A stretch of DNA of 16,013 nt, from assembly GCA_028221385.1 (NCBI GenBank), contig JAOIRP010000012.1, positions 1 through 16,013 on the forward strand. The letters run 5' to 3'. Every line of letters begins with the position of its first letter. Within the stretch, counting starts at the first letter, position 1. This stretch comes from Candidatus Pelagibacter sp. (GTDB lineage: Bacteria > Pseudomonadota > Alphaproteobacteria > Pelagibacterales > Pelagibacteraceae). A program made the translations under genes and the position numbers. Shown one piece after another: positions 1 through 7,357 of the stretch. Below the pieces are notes generated by a model, which was not told where the DNA came from, did no database searches, and saw only the letters and a program-made list of their open reading frames with translations.

Positions 1-445
1 GTTTTGTGTTGGTAAAACTCCAGTAAAAGTTAATAACTTAATTGAAACAACTTACGAGTCTATGATGTTAGCAATCAAATCTCTAAAACCAGGATTAAAA
101 CTTGGGGACATTGGACACACGATACAATCCTTCGTAGAAAAAAAAGGTTTTTCAGTGGTGAGAGATTTTTGTGGTCATGGTATAAGTACAATATTTCATG
201 AACCACCAAATGTCTTACATTATGGGAGAAAAAATACAGGATTGGAATTAAGACCAGGAATGACTTTTACTATTGAACCTATGATAAATGCTGGAGAGTG
301 GGATGTAAAAATGCTTAAAGATGGCTGGACAGCTGTCACAAAAGATAAATCTTTTTCAGCACAATTTGAGCATACTCTAGGAATTACTGAAAATGGTGAA
401 TTAAAAAAAATTTTAGAAGATAAAAATATTAATCACAAAAAATAG
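1..445 (+). CDS. map: Methionine aminopeptidase type I, 3' part (5' end outside window)
   Basis: Removes the N-terminal methionine from nascent proteins in the cytosol; a two-metal M24A enzyme. The frame is open from position 2, before the first ATG at 62, and the residues read there (FCVGKTPVKVNNLIETTYES) are normal MetAP sequence, so the ATG at 62 is internal and the gene enters from the left. Visible signatures, numbered from that ATG: the CGHGI motif with a metal-ligand His (about 38-42), NVLHYG (about 50-55), the TIEPM motif with a ligand Glu (about 70-74) and FEHTLGIT with the last ligand Glu (about 102-109). The C-terminus has the family's usual length with a short lysine-rich tail. 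The next gene starts 3 bp after the stop. Family assignment is secure. Confidence 0.95.
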   Translation, partial: FCVGKTPVKVNNLIETTYESMMLAIKSLKPGLKLGDIGHTIQSFVEKKGFSVVRDFCGHGISTIFHEPPNVLHYGRKNTGLELRPGMTFTIEPMINAGEWDVKMLKDGWTAVTKDKSFSAQFEHTLGITENGELKKILEDKNINHKK

Positions 446-448
446 TTA

Positions 449-715
449 ATGAAACAGTATATTTATAAAACAATAATATTTATAATAGCTATTGTATTAA
501 TTTATGAATTTACCATTGGAAAACAAATCAGTAATTATTCAGATAAACTTAATGCAATAAGTTCAAAAGAAGGTCGTAAAGATACTGTTGAAAAAGTAAG
601 AGAAGAAATAAAAAAAGGTATTAAAAAAGATAGGTACCTTTCTAAAGAAGATGCACAATTAATTAATAAATTTATTCAAAAGATACGTAAAGAGCTTTCT
701 GAAGCAAATAATTAA
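449..715 (+). CDS. Small membrane-anchored protein of unknown function (88 aa)
   Basis: I do not recognise this family. The protein begins with a hydrophobic stretch (about residues 5-22, IYKTIIFIIAIVLIYEF), which should be a signal anchor or single transmembrane helix. A highly charged, Lys/Glu-rich and probably helical domain follows (about 30-86). Only one basic residue precedes the helix, so I cannot decide topology firmly. It starts 3 bp after the methionine aminopeptidase stop and its TAA overlaps the next gene's ATG by one base (TAATG), so all three are probably cotranscribed. That coupling and the regular coding character make it a real gene; the function is open. Confidence 0.8.
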   Translation: MKQYIYKTIIFIIAIVLIYEFTIGKQISNYSDKLNAISSKEGRKDTVEKVREEIKKGIKKDRYLSKEDAQLINKFIQKIRKELSEANN

Positions 716-1866
716 TGGCTCTTCATTTTAGTAAAGAGGAATTTCATAAAAGAAAGTTAAATACATTAAAGCACATGAAGGAGCAAAATTTGGATGCTCT
801 TTTAATTTTTAGACAAGAGTCAATGTATTGGTTAACTGGCTATGATACTTTTGGTTATGTTTTTTTTCAAACTTTAATACTAGACCAAAAAGGAAATGTA
901 ATTCTTTTGACTAGAGCTCCAGATTTACGACAAGCTCAAAATACATCTAACATAGAAGATATAAGAATTTGGGTTGATAAAGATGGTATTAATCCAACAA
1001 ATGATCTTAAAATAATTTTAAATGAACTTAATTTAAAAGGAAAAAAGATTGGTGTTGAGTATGAAGCATACGGGATGACGGGACGTAATGCCTTGAAGTT
1101 GAATAAATCATTGGATGGATATTGTGATGTTGAAGACCAATCAGAATTAATTACAAAACTTAGGGTAATTAAGTCTAATGAGGAAATAATATATGTAAAA
1201 AAAGCTGCAGAGCTTGCAGACAGTGCTTTAGATGAAGCATGGAAGTATACAAAGGCTGGTGCAAGTGAGTCAAAAATTTTAGCAGAAATGCAAAGAGTAA
1301 TTTTCGAAGGTGGTGGTGATTACCCTGCTAATGAGTTTATAATTGGATCAGGTCACAATGCTTTACTATGTAGATATCAATCTGAAAAAAGAAATTTATC
1401 ACCAACAGATCAATTAAGTTTAGAGTGGGCTGGAACTTATAAACATTATCATTCTGCAATGTTTCGAACAATTCCAATAGGTAAAGTTGATCCAAAACAT
1501 ATTAAAATGCACGAAGCCTGCGCTGAAGCTTTAACGAATTGTTCAGATAATTTAGTGCCTGGAAAAACTGCAGGGGATATTTTTGATATACACGCAAAAA
1601 CATTTGATGATCTGGGCTTTAATAAAGCTAGAATGAATGCTTGTGGATACTCTTTAGGCTCAACTTTTGCTCCTAATTGGATGGACTGGCCAATGCTCTA
1701 CACAGGCAATCCATATACTATTGAACCAGGTAACATTTTCTTCATGCATATGATATTAATGGATTCAGAAAATCAATTAGCTATGAATTTAGGAGAAACG
1801 TATCTTGTTACAGATAATGGCAACGAAAGATTAGGTAAACAAAAACTGGATTTAGTGGTTCTTTAA
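715..1866 (+). CDS. M24-fold creatinase/ectoine-hydrolase-like hydrolase (pita-bread fold, metal site lost)
   Basis: 383 residues with an N-terminal creatinase-type domain (about 1-145, including MYWLTGYDTFGY) and a C-terminal pita-bread domain (about 155-383). By eye against the M24B ligand pattern Asp/Asp/His/Glu/Glu, the positions read E237, A248, Y312, H345 and E361, so at most one ligand is retained in kind. Segments such as YPANEFIIGSGHN (203-215), SLEWAGTYKHYHSAMFRT (235-252) and GYSLGSTFAPNW (311-322) resemble creatinase and ectoine hydrolase DoeA, which are metal-independent amidinohydrolase/amidohydrolase members. The likely reaction is therefore C-N bond hydrolysis of a small nitrogenous osmolyte rather than Xaa-Pro peptide cleavage. 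Substrate is not determined. Translation is coupled to the preceding gene through TAATG. The stop lies 1 bp from the convergent methyltransferase stop. Confidence 0.85.
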   Translation: MALHFSKEEFHKRKLNTLKHMKEQNLDALLIFRQESMYWLTGYDTFGYVFFQTLILDQKGNVILLTRAPDLRQAQNTSNIEDIRIWVDKDGINPTNDLKIILNELNLKGKKIGVEYEAYGMTGRNALKLNKSLDGYCDVEDQSELITKLRVIKSNEEIIYVKKAAELADSALDEAWKYTKAGASESKILAEMQRVIFEGGGDYPANEFIIGSGHNALLCRYQSEKRNLSPTDQLSLEWAGTYKHYHSAMFRTIPIGKVDPKHIKMHEACAEALTNCSDNLVPGKTAGDIFDIHAKTFDDLGFNKARMNACGYSLGSTFAPNWMDWPMLYTGNPYTIEPGNIFFMHMILMDSENQLAMNLGETYLVTDNGNERLGKQKLDLVVL

Positions 1867-1867
1867 G

Positions 1868-2677
1868 TTAATTATATTTTTTTATAAAAGCTATGTATGA
1901 AGAATCTTGAATACCTTTATGCATTGTAATGTTTGATATATTATTAAAACAATAATCTTGAAATTCTTTATCTAGATTGTCAGATCTAAAATATTTTTTG
2001 TTCAATAGATATTTAAAAATTTCATCTATATCTAGCGCGTTTTCAGGGGAATCATTAATGTAAGTAGATAAAAGACGATAATGATTAAAATCTTCTATTA
2101 TATAAAATCCACCTGGTTTAATTCTTTTAAAAAAATTTTGGAAGTTATTCAATATGTCCGTATAATTATGTGAGCCATCATCAATAATTACATCAAAAGA
2201 CTCTGATTTTTTTTCTATAAAATATTTTTCTAAATTATTTATATCAGTAAAATTTTCTGTATCACAATTAAAAAAATTAACTCTATTTGACTCAAATTGA
2301 AATTTAAAATTTTTATCAATACAAAATATAATTGCATTTTTAAAGTAATGATAAAAAGCTGCGACAGAAGCACCTTTCCAGGTTCCTATTTCTAAAATAT
2401 TTATTTTATCATTTTTATAAATATTAAGGTGTTTTTCATAAAATTGAGCATAACCATGTCCTATTAATTTTTGATCTATTTGACTAGGGGTTTTTTGATA
2501 CTGGTTAATTACTTCTGTACCTTTGTCAGTTCCAAAATAATTAAATAGTTCATTCAATGAGGTTATTTCTAATATTTGTTTATCTAAATTTATTTTTTTT
2601 TTTAGTTTAAATATTGTTTCTTTGTATAATTTTAATATTTTTTTTTTAAATTTCATTTTTTGCTCTAAAACGTTCAT
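1868..2677 (-). CDS. SAM-dependent O-methyltransferase, TylF/MycE-like
   Basis: 269 residues, class I Rossmann methyltransferase. Motifs: GTDKGT (49-54) and HGYAQFYEKHL (74-84), both typical of macrolide-sugar methyltransferases of the TylF/MycE type; SAM loop LEIGTWKGAS (95-104); acidic end of beta-2 CID (119-121); FDVIIDDGSH (161-170) and GGFYIIEDF (189-197). The acidic residues of the last two match the Mg2+ site known in MycE-type enzymes. A cytosolic sugar or polyketide-like hydroxyl is the expected acceptor; the real substrate is unknown. It is last in the xsc strand and overlaps the oxidoreductase gene by 32 bp. The N-terminal 40 residues are Lys/Ile-rich and contain A10 and A11 runs (2638-2647, 2593-2603), which could be prone to slippage. 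M8 is an alternative start. A link to sulfonate metabolism is not evident. Confidence 0.82.
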   Translation of the reverse strand: MNVLEQKMKFKKKILKLYKETIFKLKKKINLDKQILEITSLNELFNYFGTDKGTEVINQYQKTPSQIDQKLIGHGYAQFYEKHLNIYKNDKINILEIGTWKGASVAAFYHYFKNAIIFCIDKNFKFQFESNRVNFFNCDTENFTDINNLEKYFIEKKSESFDVIIDDGSHNYTDILNNFQNFFKRIKPGGFYIIEDFNHYRLLSTYINDSPENALDIDEIFKYLLNKKYFRSDNLDKEFQDYCFNNISNITMHKGIQDSSYIAFIKKYN

Positions 2678-3950
2678 AAATTAACCTACTTTTAATTCCA
2701 ATATCTAAGAATGGTTGAGGAGGAAGCCAAGTTGGCTTGTTTCTTGCCTCTATAGTTTCAATTTCTTTAGAATATTCATTACTTGCTTTTATTGCAATTT
2801 GTTCACCAAATAAAGTTCCAACTCCTATGCCTGAACCGTTATAACAGCCTGCAACAAATACATTGTTATCAATTTTTTCAAAAATTTGAGAACTATTTCT
2901 TGTTCTTGAGACAATTCCAGACCATGATGATTGAATAATGTCATCTGGAAGTTGGGGAAATCTTTTTTTTATACCTATTTTTTGATTAAAAGATCTTTTA
3001 TCTAAATTCATTTTAGACATTTTTAAAGGATTGTGTACTTCTGCTGTGTTTCTTATTAAAATTCTTTTATCTTTTGTCATTCTGATAGTCGCACCCATTG
3101 GTCTTACTGGTAAAACTCCCCATTCGTTTGGTTCACCAATAGATTTAAATTCTTTATCTGATAAAGATCTTGTCATACTTGCAGTTAAAGTAAGTGGAAA
3201 ATTGTAATCTTTTTTGATGCCTAAAGATTTTAGAAATCCATTTGTTGCAAAAATAATTTTCTGTGAATGGATTGTTCCATTACTAAAATAACACTTAACT
3301 TTATCATTGGTAGACTCCCATCTTAATAATGATGTGTTTTCAAGTAATTTTACATTTTCAGGTAATGTATCAATCATTGCTCTTACTAATTTTCCAGGAT
3401 GTAATAAAATTCCTCCTTTAGTATAAAGGGCAATATTATAAAAACTTGTACCTAATCTTTTTTCAAGTTCACTATTAGAGAATAAATTATGTTCAAAACC
3501 CAATTTAGTTAACGTTTCTGAGAAATTTGTTAGTATTTTTTCATCCTTTTTATTAGACGAGGCAAAAAACTTTCCACACTCATTCCAATCACAGTCAACT
3601 TGATGCTCTTTAATAAATTTTTTTACAACTTGAATTCCTAATTCATAAATATTTGCTTTTTTTTTATAATTCTCTAATTCCTTATTTGATGTAAAGCCAT
3701 CATTAAGTGTTGTATCAACCAGATATCCTGAATTTCTAGAGCTTGCTCCCTCACCTGCTAATTGTGCATCTATCAAGATTATCTTTTGATTGGGATGTAA
3801 TTGACCTAATTTTCTTGCAGCAGACAAACCTGTATAACCAGCACCAATTATTATCCAATCACAGTTTTCATCAGACTGTATAGATTTTATGTCAGTTCTT
3901 GGAACAAGATCACTAATCCAGCTACAGCTATTATCATTAACTACTTCCAT
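2646..3950 (-). CDS. FAD-dependent oxidoreductase, DAO/DadA family; candidate taurine dehydrogenase-like (TauY-like) subunit
   Basis: 434 residues, PF01266-type flavoprotein. The FAD dinucleotide fold is at the N-terminus: WIIIGAGYTGLSAA (32-45), ribose-binding Asp at the end of beta-2 (LIDA, 59-62), then GEGASSRNSG (67-76), the loop seen in glycine/sarcosine, gamma-glutamylputrescine and taurine dehydrogenase-type enzymes. The C-terminal FAD/substrate segment GCYNGSGIGVG is at about 368-378. No signal peptide or membrane helix is obvious, so it should be cytosolic. It lies 40 bp downstream of xsc on the same strand. A flavoprotein that deaminates taurine to sulfoacetaldehyde would supply Xsc, and TauY of TauXY belongs to this superfamily; I see no TauX-like small subunit nearby. 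The sarcosine or putrescine oxidase group is the alternative. Family is certain, substrate is inferred. Confidence 0.85.
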   Translation of the reverse strand: MEVVNDNSCSWISDLVPRTDIKSIQSDENCDWIIIGAGYTGLSAARKLGQLHPNQKIILIDAQLAGEGASSRNSGYLVDTTLNDGFTSNKELENYKKKANIYELGIQVVKKFIKEHQVDCDWNECGKFFASSNKKDEKILTNFSETLTKLGFEHNLFSNSELEKRLGTSFYNIALYTKGGILLHPGKLVRAMIDTLPENVKLLENTSLLRWESTNDKVKCYFSNGTIHSQKIIFATNGFLKSLGIKKDYNFPLTLTASMTRSLSDKEFKSIGEPNEWGVLPVRPMGATIRMTKDKRILIRNTAEVHNPLKMSKMNLDKRSFNQKIGIKKRFPQLPDDIIQSSWSGIVSRTRNSSQIFEKIDNNVFVAGCYNGSGIGVGTLFGEQIAIKASNEYSKEIETIEARNKPTWLPPQPFLDIGIKSRLIYERFRAKNEI

Positions 3951-3990
3951 GCAGTAAGATTATTATAACAATTGAGCTATTAAAAGATAT

Positions 3991-5775
3991 TTAAGAAACC
4001 AAAGAAGGTTGCTTGATCATATCTTCTTTTTTAATCCCTGCAACTTTAACTGGTTTTTTCATAGCATCTCTTCTGAAAGGCTCACCAAGTTCTTGGTTAA
4101 GAATTACTTCGATAAATGTTGTAATACCTTTCTTTTGATCTTCACATGACTGTTTGATTGCAGCTGTAGTCTCTTCCATTGTTTTAACTGCTACTCCTTT
4201 TAGCCCACAAGCTACAGCAACTTTTGCATAACTTAATTCTGGGTCAAGCTCAGTTCCAACAAAATTATCATCAAACCATAATGTTGTATTTCTTTTCTCA
4301 GCTCCCCATTGATAGTTTCTAAAAATTACCATTGAGATTGCTGGCCATTCTTCTCTAGCACATGAGCTCATTTCATTCATGCTAATACCAAAAGCACCAT
4401 CACCAGCAAAACCAATTACAGGTGTATCTGGGCAACCAATTTTTGCTCCAAGTATTGAGGGAAAACCATAACCACATGGACCAAATAATCCTGGCGCTAA
4501 ATATTTTCTACCTTTTTCAAATGTTGGATATGCATTTCCTATTGCACAGTTATTACCAATATCACTAGATATAATAACATCATCAGGCATACCAGCTTGA
4601 ATTGCTCTCCACGCTTGTCTTGGAGACATTCTATCTGCATCTCTTTTTCTAGCCTCTTCATTCCAAACTGTTCCTTTGTCATCATCTTCATGATCTAAGC
4701 TTGAAAGTTTTTGTAACCATGCAGATTTAGTTTGGTGAATAATATCTTTTCTTTTTTGTCTATCTGTATCACCTGCAGTTGGTGAAAGTTGAGCAAGAAG
4801 TTGTTGTGCAACTAATTTTGCATCACCACAAATTCCAACAGATACTTTTTTTGTTAAACCAATTCTATCTGAATTCATATCAACTTGAATAATATTCGCA
4901 TCCTTTGGCCAATAATCCATTCCATAACCTGGTAATGTTGAAAAAGGATTTAGTCTTGTTCCAAGTGCAAGAACAACATCTGCTTTTTGAATTAATTCCA
5001 TACCAGCCTTTGAACCATTGTATCCAAGTGGTCCTGCCGCCAATGGATGGCTCCCTGGAAAACTATCATTATGTTGATAACCTGAACAAACTGGTGCATC
5101 TAATTTTTCAGCTAATTTTTTACAATCTTCTATAGCTCCACCAATAACAACACCTGCTCCTGAAAGAATTACTGGAAATTTTGCCTTAGATAATAAGTCA
5201 GCAGCTTTTTTAATTGCATCAACTCCACCTGCTTGTCTTTCAAGTCTTACTATTGGAGGTAGATCAATATCAATAACTTGTGTCCAATAATCTCTTGGTA
5301 CATTTATTTGTGCAGGAGCCGATCCTCTAATAGCTTTTTCAATTACTCTATTTAAAACTTCTGCCATTCTTGAGGGGTCTCTAACCTCTTCTTGATAACA
5401 AACCATATCTTTAAATAAATTCATTTGTTCAACTTCTTGAAAACCACCTTGACCCATTGTTTTGTTTGCAGCTTGCGGTGTAACCAAAAGTAAAGGTGTG
5501 TGATTCCAATAAGCTGTTTTAATTGGTGTAACTAATCCAGTTATCCCAGGTCCATTCTGTGCAATAACCATTGACATCTTACCTGTTGCTCTTGTATATC
5601 CATCTGCAATTAGACCACCATTAGTTTCATGCGCAACATCCCAAAAAGTAATACCAGCATCTGGAAAAATATCTGATATAGGCATAAATGCTGATCCGAT
5701 AATTCCAAAAGAGTGTTCGATACCATGCATTTGTAAAACTTTTACAAAAGCTTCTTCTGTTGTCATTTTAGTCAT
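3991..5775 (-). CDS. xsc: Sulfoacetaldehyde acetyltransferase Xsc (ThDP enzyme)
   Basis: Converts sulfoacetaldehyde plus phosphate to acetyl phosphate and sulfite, the desulfonation step of taurine, isethionate and related C2 sulfonate breakdown; cytosolic. 594 residues, full length for Xsc. It has the three-domain ThDP fold: catalytic Glu in VAHETNGG (E50), NGPGITG (74-80), the long conserved run TPQAANKTMGQGGFQEVEQM (99-118) characteristic of Xsc rather than acetolactate synthase, a central domain (about 190-330), and the ThDP/Mg motif GDGAFGISMNEM (458-469) ending in FRNYQWG (485-491). The ATG at 5775 is preceded by AGGAAGG 10 nt upstream, supporting this start over M4. Base composition is less AT-extreme than the genes downstream, as expected for a highly expressed enzyme. 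No phosphotransacetylase gene follows, so acetyl phosphate must be handled elsewhere. Confidence 0.95.
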   Translation of the reverse strand: MTKMTTEEAFVKVLQMHGIEHSFGIIGSAFMPISDIFPDAGITFWDVAHETNGGLIADGYTRATGKMSMVIAQNGPGITGLVTPIKTAYWNHTPLLLVTPQAANKTMGQGGFQEVEQMNLFKDMVCYQEEVRDPSRMAEVLNRVIEKAIRGSAPAQINVPRDYWTQVIDIDLPPIVRLERQAGGVDAIKKAADLLSKAKFPVILSGAGVVIGGAIEDCKKLAEKLDAPVCSGYQHNDSFPGSHPLAAGPLGYNGSKAGMELIQKADVVLALGTRLNPFSTLPGYGMDYWPKDANIIQVDMNSDRIGLTKKVSVGICGDAKLVAQQLLAQLSPTAGDTDRQKRKDIIHQTKSAWLQKLSSLDHEDDDKGTVWNEEARKRDADRMSPRQAWRAIQAGMPDDVIISSDIGNNCAIGNAYPTFEKGRKYLAPGLFGPCGYGFPSILGAKIGCPDTPVIGFAGDGAFGISMNEMSSCAREEWPAISMVIFRNYQWGAEKRNTTLWFDDNFVGTELDPELSYAKVAVACGLKGVAVKTMEETTAAIKQSCEDQKKGITTFIEVILNQELGEPFRRDAMKKPVKVAGIKKEDMIKQPSLVS

Positions 5776-5785
5776 AATAATACGG

Positions 5786-5792
5786 CCTTCCT
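5786..5792 (-). promoter_or_regulatory. Shine-Dalgarno of xsc
   Basis: On the minus strand AGGAAGG stands 10 nt before the ATG at 5775. It is one of the strongest ribosome-binding sites in the window and fixes the first Met of Xsc as the start; the second in-frame Met, three codons in, would be 19 nt away. Confidence 0.6.
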
Positions 5793-5822
5793 GCTTGTAT
5801 TGTTAAAAAATCTATAAATAAT

Positions 5823-5850
5823 TTGTTAATCTGGAAGATTAATATATAAG
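5823..5850 (+). promoter_or_regulatory. Possible sigma-70 promoter for suyABZ
   Basis: TTGTTA (5823-5828) and TATAAG (5845-5850) are 16 bp apart and 37-64 bp before the suyA start. The match is 4/6 and 5/6 to consensus. In DNA this AT-rich such matches arise by chance, so confidence is low; the position inside the 111-bp divergent gap is the main support. Confidence 0.28.
5826..5842. promoter_or_regulatory. Inverted repeat in the xsc-suyA divergent region (candidate operator)
   Basis: TTAATCT-GGA-AGATTAA is a perfect 7+7 bp dyad around a 3-bp centre. It lies near the middle of the 111-bp gap between the divergent starts of xsc (5775) and suyA (5887). It falls between, and partly over, the putative -35 and -10 elements of suyA. 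That is where a dimeric regulator controlling both sulfonate genes would bind. No regulator gene is present in the window, so this rests only on symmetry and position. Confidence 0.4.
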
Positions 5851-5886
5851 ATTTAAAAAATTTCAAACAAACAAATCGACACAATT

Positions 5887-6171
5887 ATGGCTACAGACAT
5901 TATAATTCACGATGAAAAAGACAACGTAGGGGTGGTCGTTATTGATAAAATCACTCCAAAACAAGATTGTGCATGCTGGATCATGGAAAATGATAAAACA
6001 ATTCAAATTCAATCAATAGATGAAATTCAACTAGGGCACAAAATTGCAATGGTAGACCTTAATGAAGGTGATACTATTCTAAAATATGGTCATGATATTG
6101 GAAAAGTAGTTAAATCAATCAAAAAAGGTGAACACGTTCATGTTCACAATGTAAAAACTAAGAAGTGGTAA
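5887..6171 (+). CDS. suyA: (2R)-sulfolactate sulfo-lyase, small subunit
   Basis: With SuyB it cleaves 3-sulfolactate to pyruvate and sulfite in the cytosol. 94 residues, a single SAF/UxaA-N domain: [11 protein letters not shown] (11-21), [15 protein letters not shown] (58-72) and the C-terminal [14 protein letters not shown] (81-94), the signature of the small subunits of the UxaA/GarD dehydratase family. Full length for SuyA. The gene starts the plus-strand suyABZ cluster, divergent from xsc, and suyB begins 4 bp after its stop. The upstream Shine-Dalgarno is weak. Altronate/galactarate dehydratase N-terminal subunits are the only close alternative; the SuyB partner, suyZ and xsc next door argue for sulfolactate. 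Confidence 0.92.
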   Translation: MATDIIIHDEKDNVGVVVIDKITPKQDCACWIMENDKTIQIQSIDEIQLGHKIAMVDLNEGDTILKYGHDIGKVVKSIKKGEHVHVHNVKTKKW

Positions 6172-6175
6172 AAAT

Positions 6176-7342
6176 ATGGAAATTCCGAAAAGTTTTTTAG
6201 GTTATAAAAGAGAAAATGGCAGAGCGGGTACTAGAAATCATGTAATTATTCTGCCAGTGGATGATATTTCAAACGCATGTGCTGAAGCAGTTGCTAATAA
6301 TATTAAAGGAACAATGGCTCTTCCTCACTCATATGGAAGACTTCAATTCGGTGCAGACTTAGATTTACACTTTAGAACAATGATTGGTACTGGAAGCAAT
6401 CCAAATGTTGCAGCTGTAATAGTTATTGGAATCGAGCCTAAATGGACAAAAAAAATAGTTGATGGAATAGCTAAAACAGGAAAGCCAGTTGAGGGTTTTC
6501 ATATTGAGCGTACTGGAGATATTGGAACTGTTATGAAAGCCTCAAAAAAAGCACAAGAGCTTGTAATGTGGGCCTCAGAAAAACAAAGAGAAGAATGTCC
6601 TATGAGTGATTTATGGATATCTGTTAAGTGTGGTGAATCAGATACAACATCAGGATTAGCAGCAAATCCTACTGTTGGAAATTTAATGGATAAGTTAGAG
6701 CCATTAGGGGTTCATTTATGTTTTGGTGAAACATCTGAGTTAACTGGGGCAGAAAAAGTTTGCGCTACAAGAGGAGCTACTAAAGAGGCTTCTGATAAAT
6801 TTATGAAGACTTGGAGTTCTTATAATGATTTTATTTTAAAAGAAGCAACTGATGATCTTTCGGAAAGTCAACCAACTGCTGGTAATATAGCTGGTGGGTT
6901 AACAACAATTGAAGAAAAAGCATTTGGTAATTTTCAAAAAATTGGTAATTGTAAATTTATAGATGTATTAGAGCCAGCAGAAGAACCAAAAAAAGGAAAA
7001 GGATTATACTTTATGGACACTTCATCTGCAGCAGCTGAATGTGTTACACTTCAGGCAGCAGCGGGTTTTAATATTCATTTATTTCCAACAGGACAAGGAA
7101 ATATTGTTGGTAATCCAATTGAGCCAGTAATAAAATTAACAGCAAATCCTTTAACTGTTAAGGGAATGGGAGAACATATTGATTGTGATGTTTCAAAAAT
7201 TCTTTCAAGAGAAATGAATATGTCTCAAGCTGGAGATGAATTAATCAAAACAACTATGCGTGTTGCTAACGGCAGACTAACTTGTGCTGAGGCTTTAGGT
7301 CATAAAGAATTTGTAATGACTAAGCTTTATAGAAGCGCTTAA
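6176..7342 (+). CDS. suyB: (2R)-sulfolactate sulfo-lyase, large subunit
   Basis: 388 residues, UxaA/GarD family catalytic subunit, full length for SuyB. Recognisable segments: [15 protein letters not shown] (16-30), the family N-terminal motif; ALPHSYGR (48-55); [11 protein letters not shown] (150-160), with a Cys at the position used for metal or Fe-S binding in this family; [14 protein letters not shown] (182-195); and [18 protein letters not shown] (308-325), the C-terminal signature. Cysteines at 152, 196, 289, 337 and 370 are candidate iron ligands. It eliminates bisulfite from (R)-sulfolactate to give pyruvate, feeding central metabolism. Sulfolactate would come from dihydroxypropanesulfonate or cysteate; no gene forming it is in the window. 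suyZ starts 15 bp downstream, so the three are probably one operon. Confidence 0.93.
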   Translation: MEIPKSFLGYKRENGRAGTRNHVIILPVDDISNACAEAVANNIKGTMALPHSYGRLQFGADLDLHFRTMIGTGSNPNVAAVIVIGIEPKWTKKIVDGIAKTGKPVEGFHIERTGDIGTVMKASKKAQELVMWASEKQREECPMSDLWISVKCGESDTTSGLAANPTVGNLMDKLEPLGVHLCFGETSELTGAEKVCATRGATKEASDKFMKTWSSYNDFILKEATDDLSESQPTAGNIAGGLTTIEEKAFGNFQKIGNCKFIDVLEPAEEPKKGKGLYFMDTSSAAAECVTLQAAAGFNIHLFPTGQGNIVGNPIEPVIKLTANPLTVKGMGEHIDCDVSKILSREMNMSQAGDELIKTTMRVANGRLTCAEALGHKEFVMTKLYRSA

Positions 7343-7357
7343 TAATTAGAATTTTTT

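Noticed and set aside
62..445. A short complete methionine aminopeptidase starting at the ATG at 62
   Set aside because: Frame is open to the left edge with normal family sequence; 127 residues would lack the N-terminal part of the enzyme.
1860..1900. Bidirectional terminator between the M24-fold gene and the methyltransferase
   Set aside because: There is a T-run but no stable stem; the stops are 1 bp apart and any signal would sit inside coding sequence.
4905..5135. Plus-strand open frame inside xsc
   Set aside because: Antisense to a highly conserved ThDP enzyme and has no motif or initiation signal; shadow frame.
5776..5886. Riboswitch or structured leader in the xsc/suyA gap
   Set aside because: Only 111 bp shared by two divergent genes, with one short dyad and no multi-stem architecture I can recognise.
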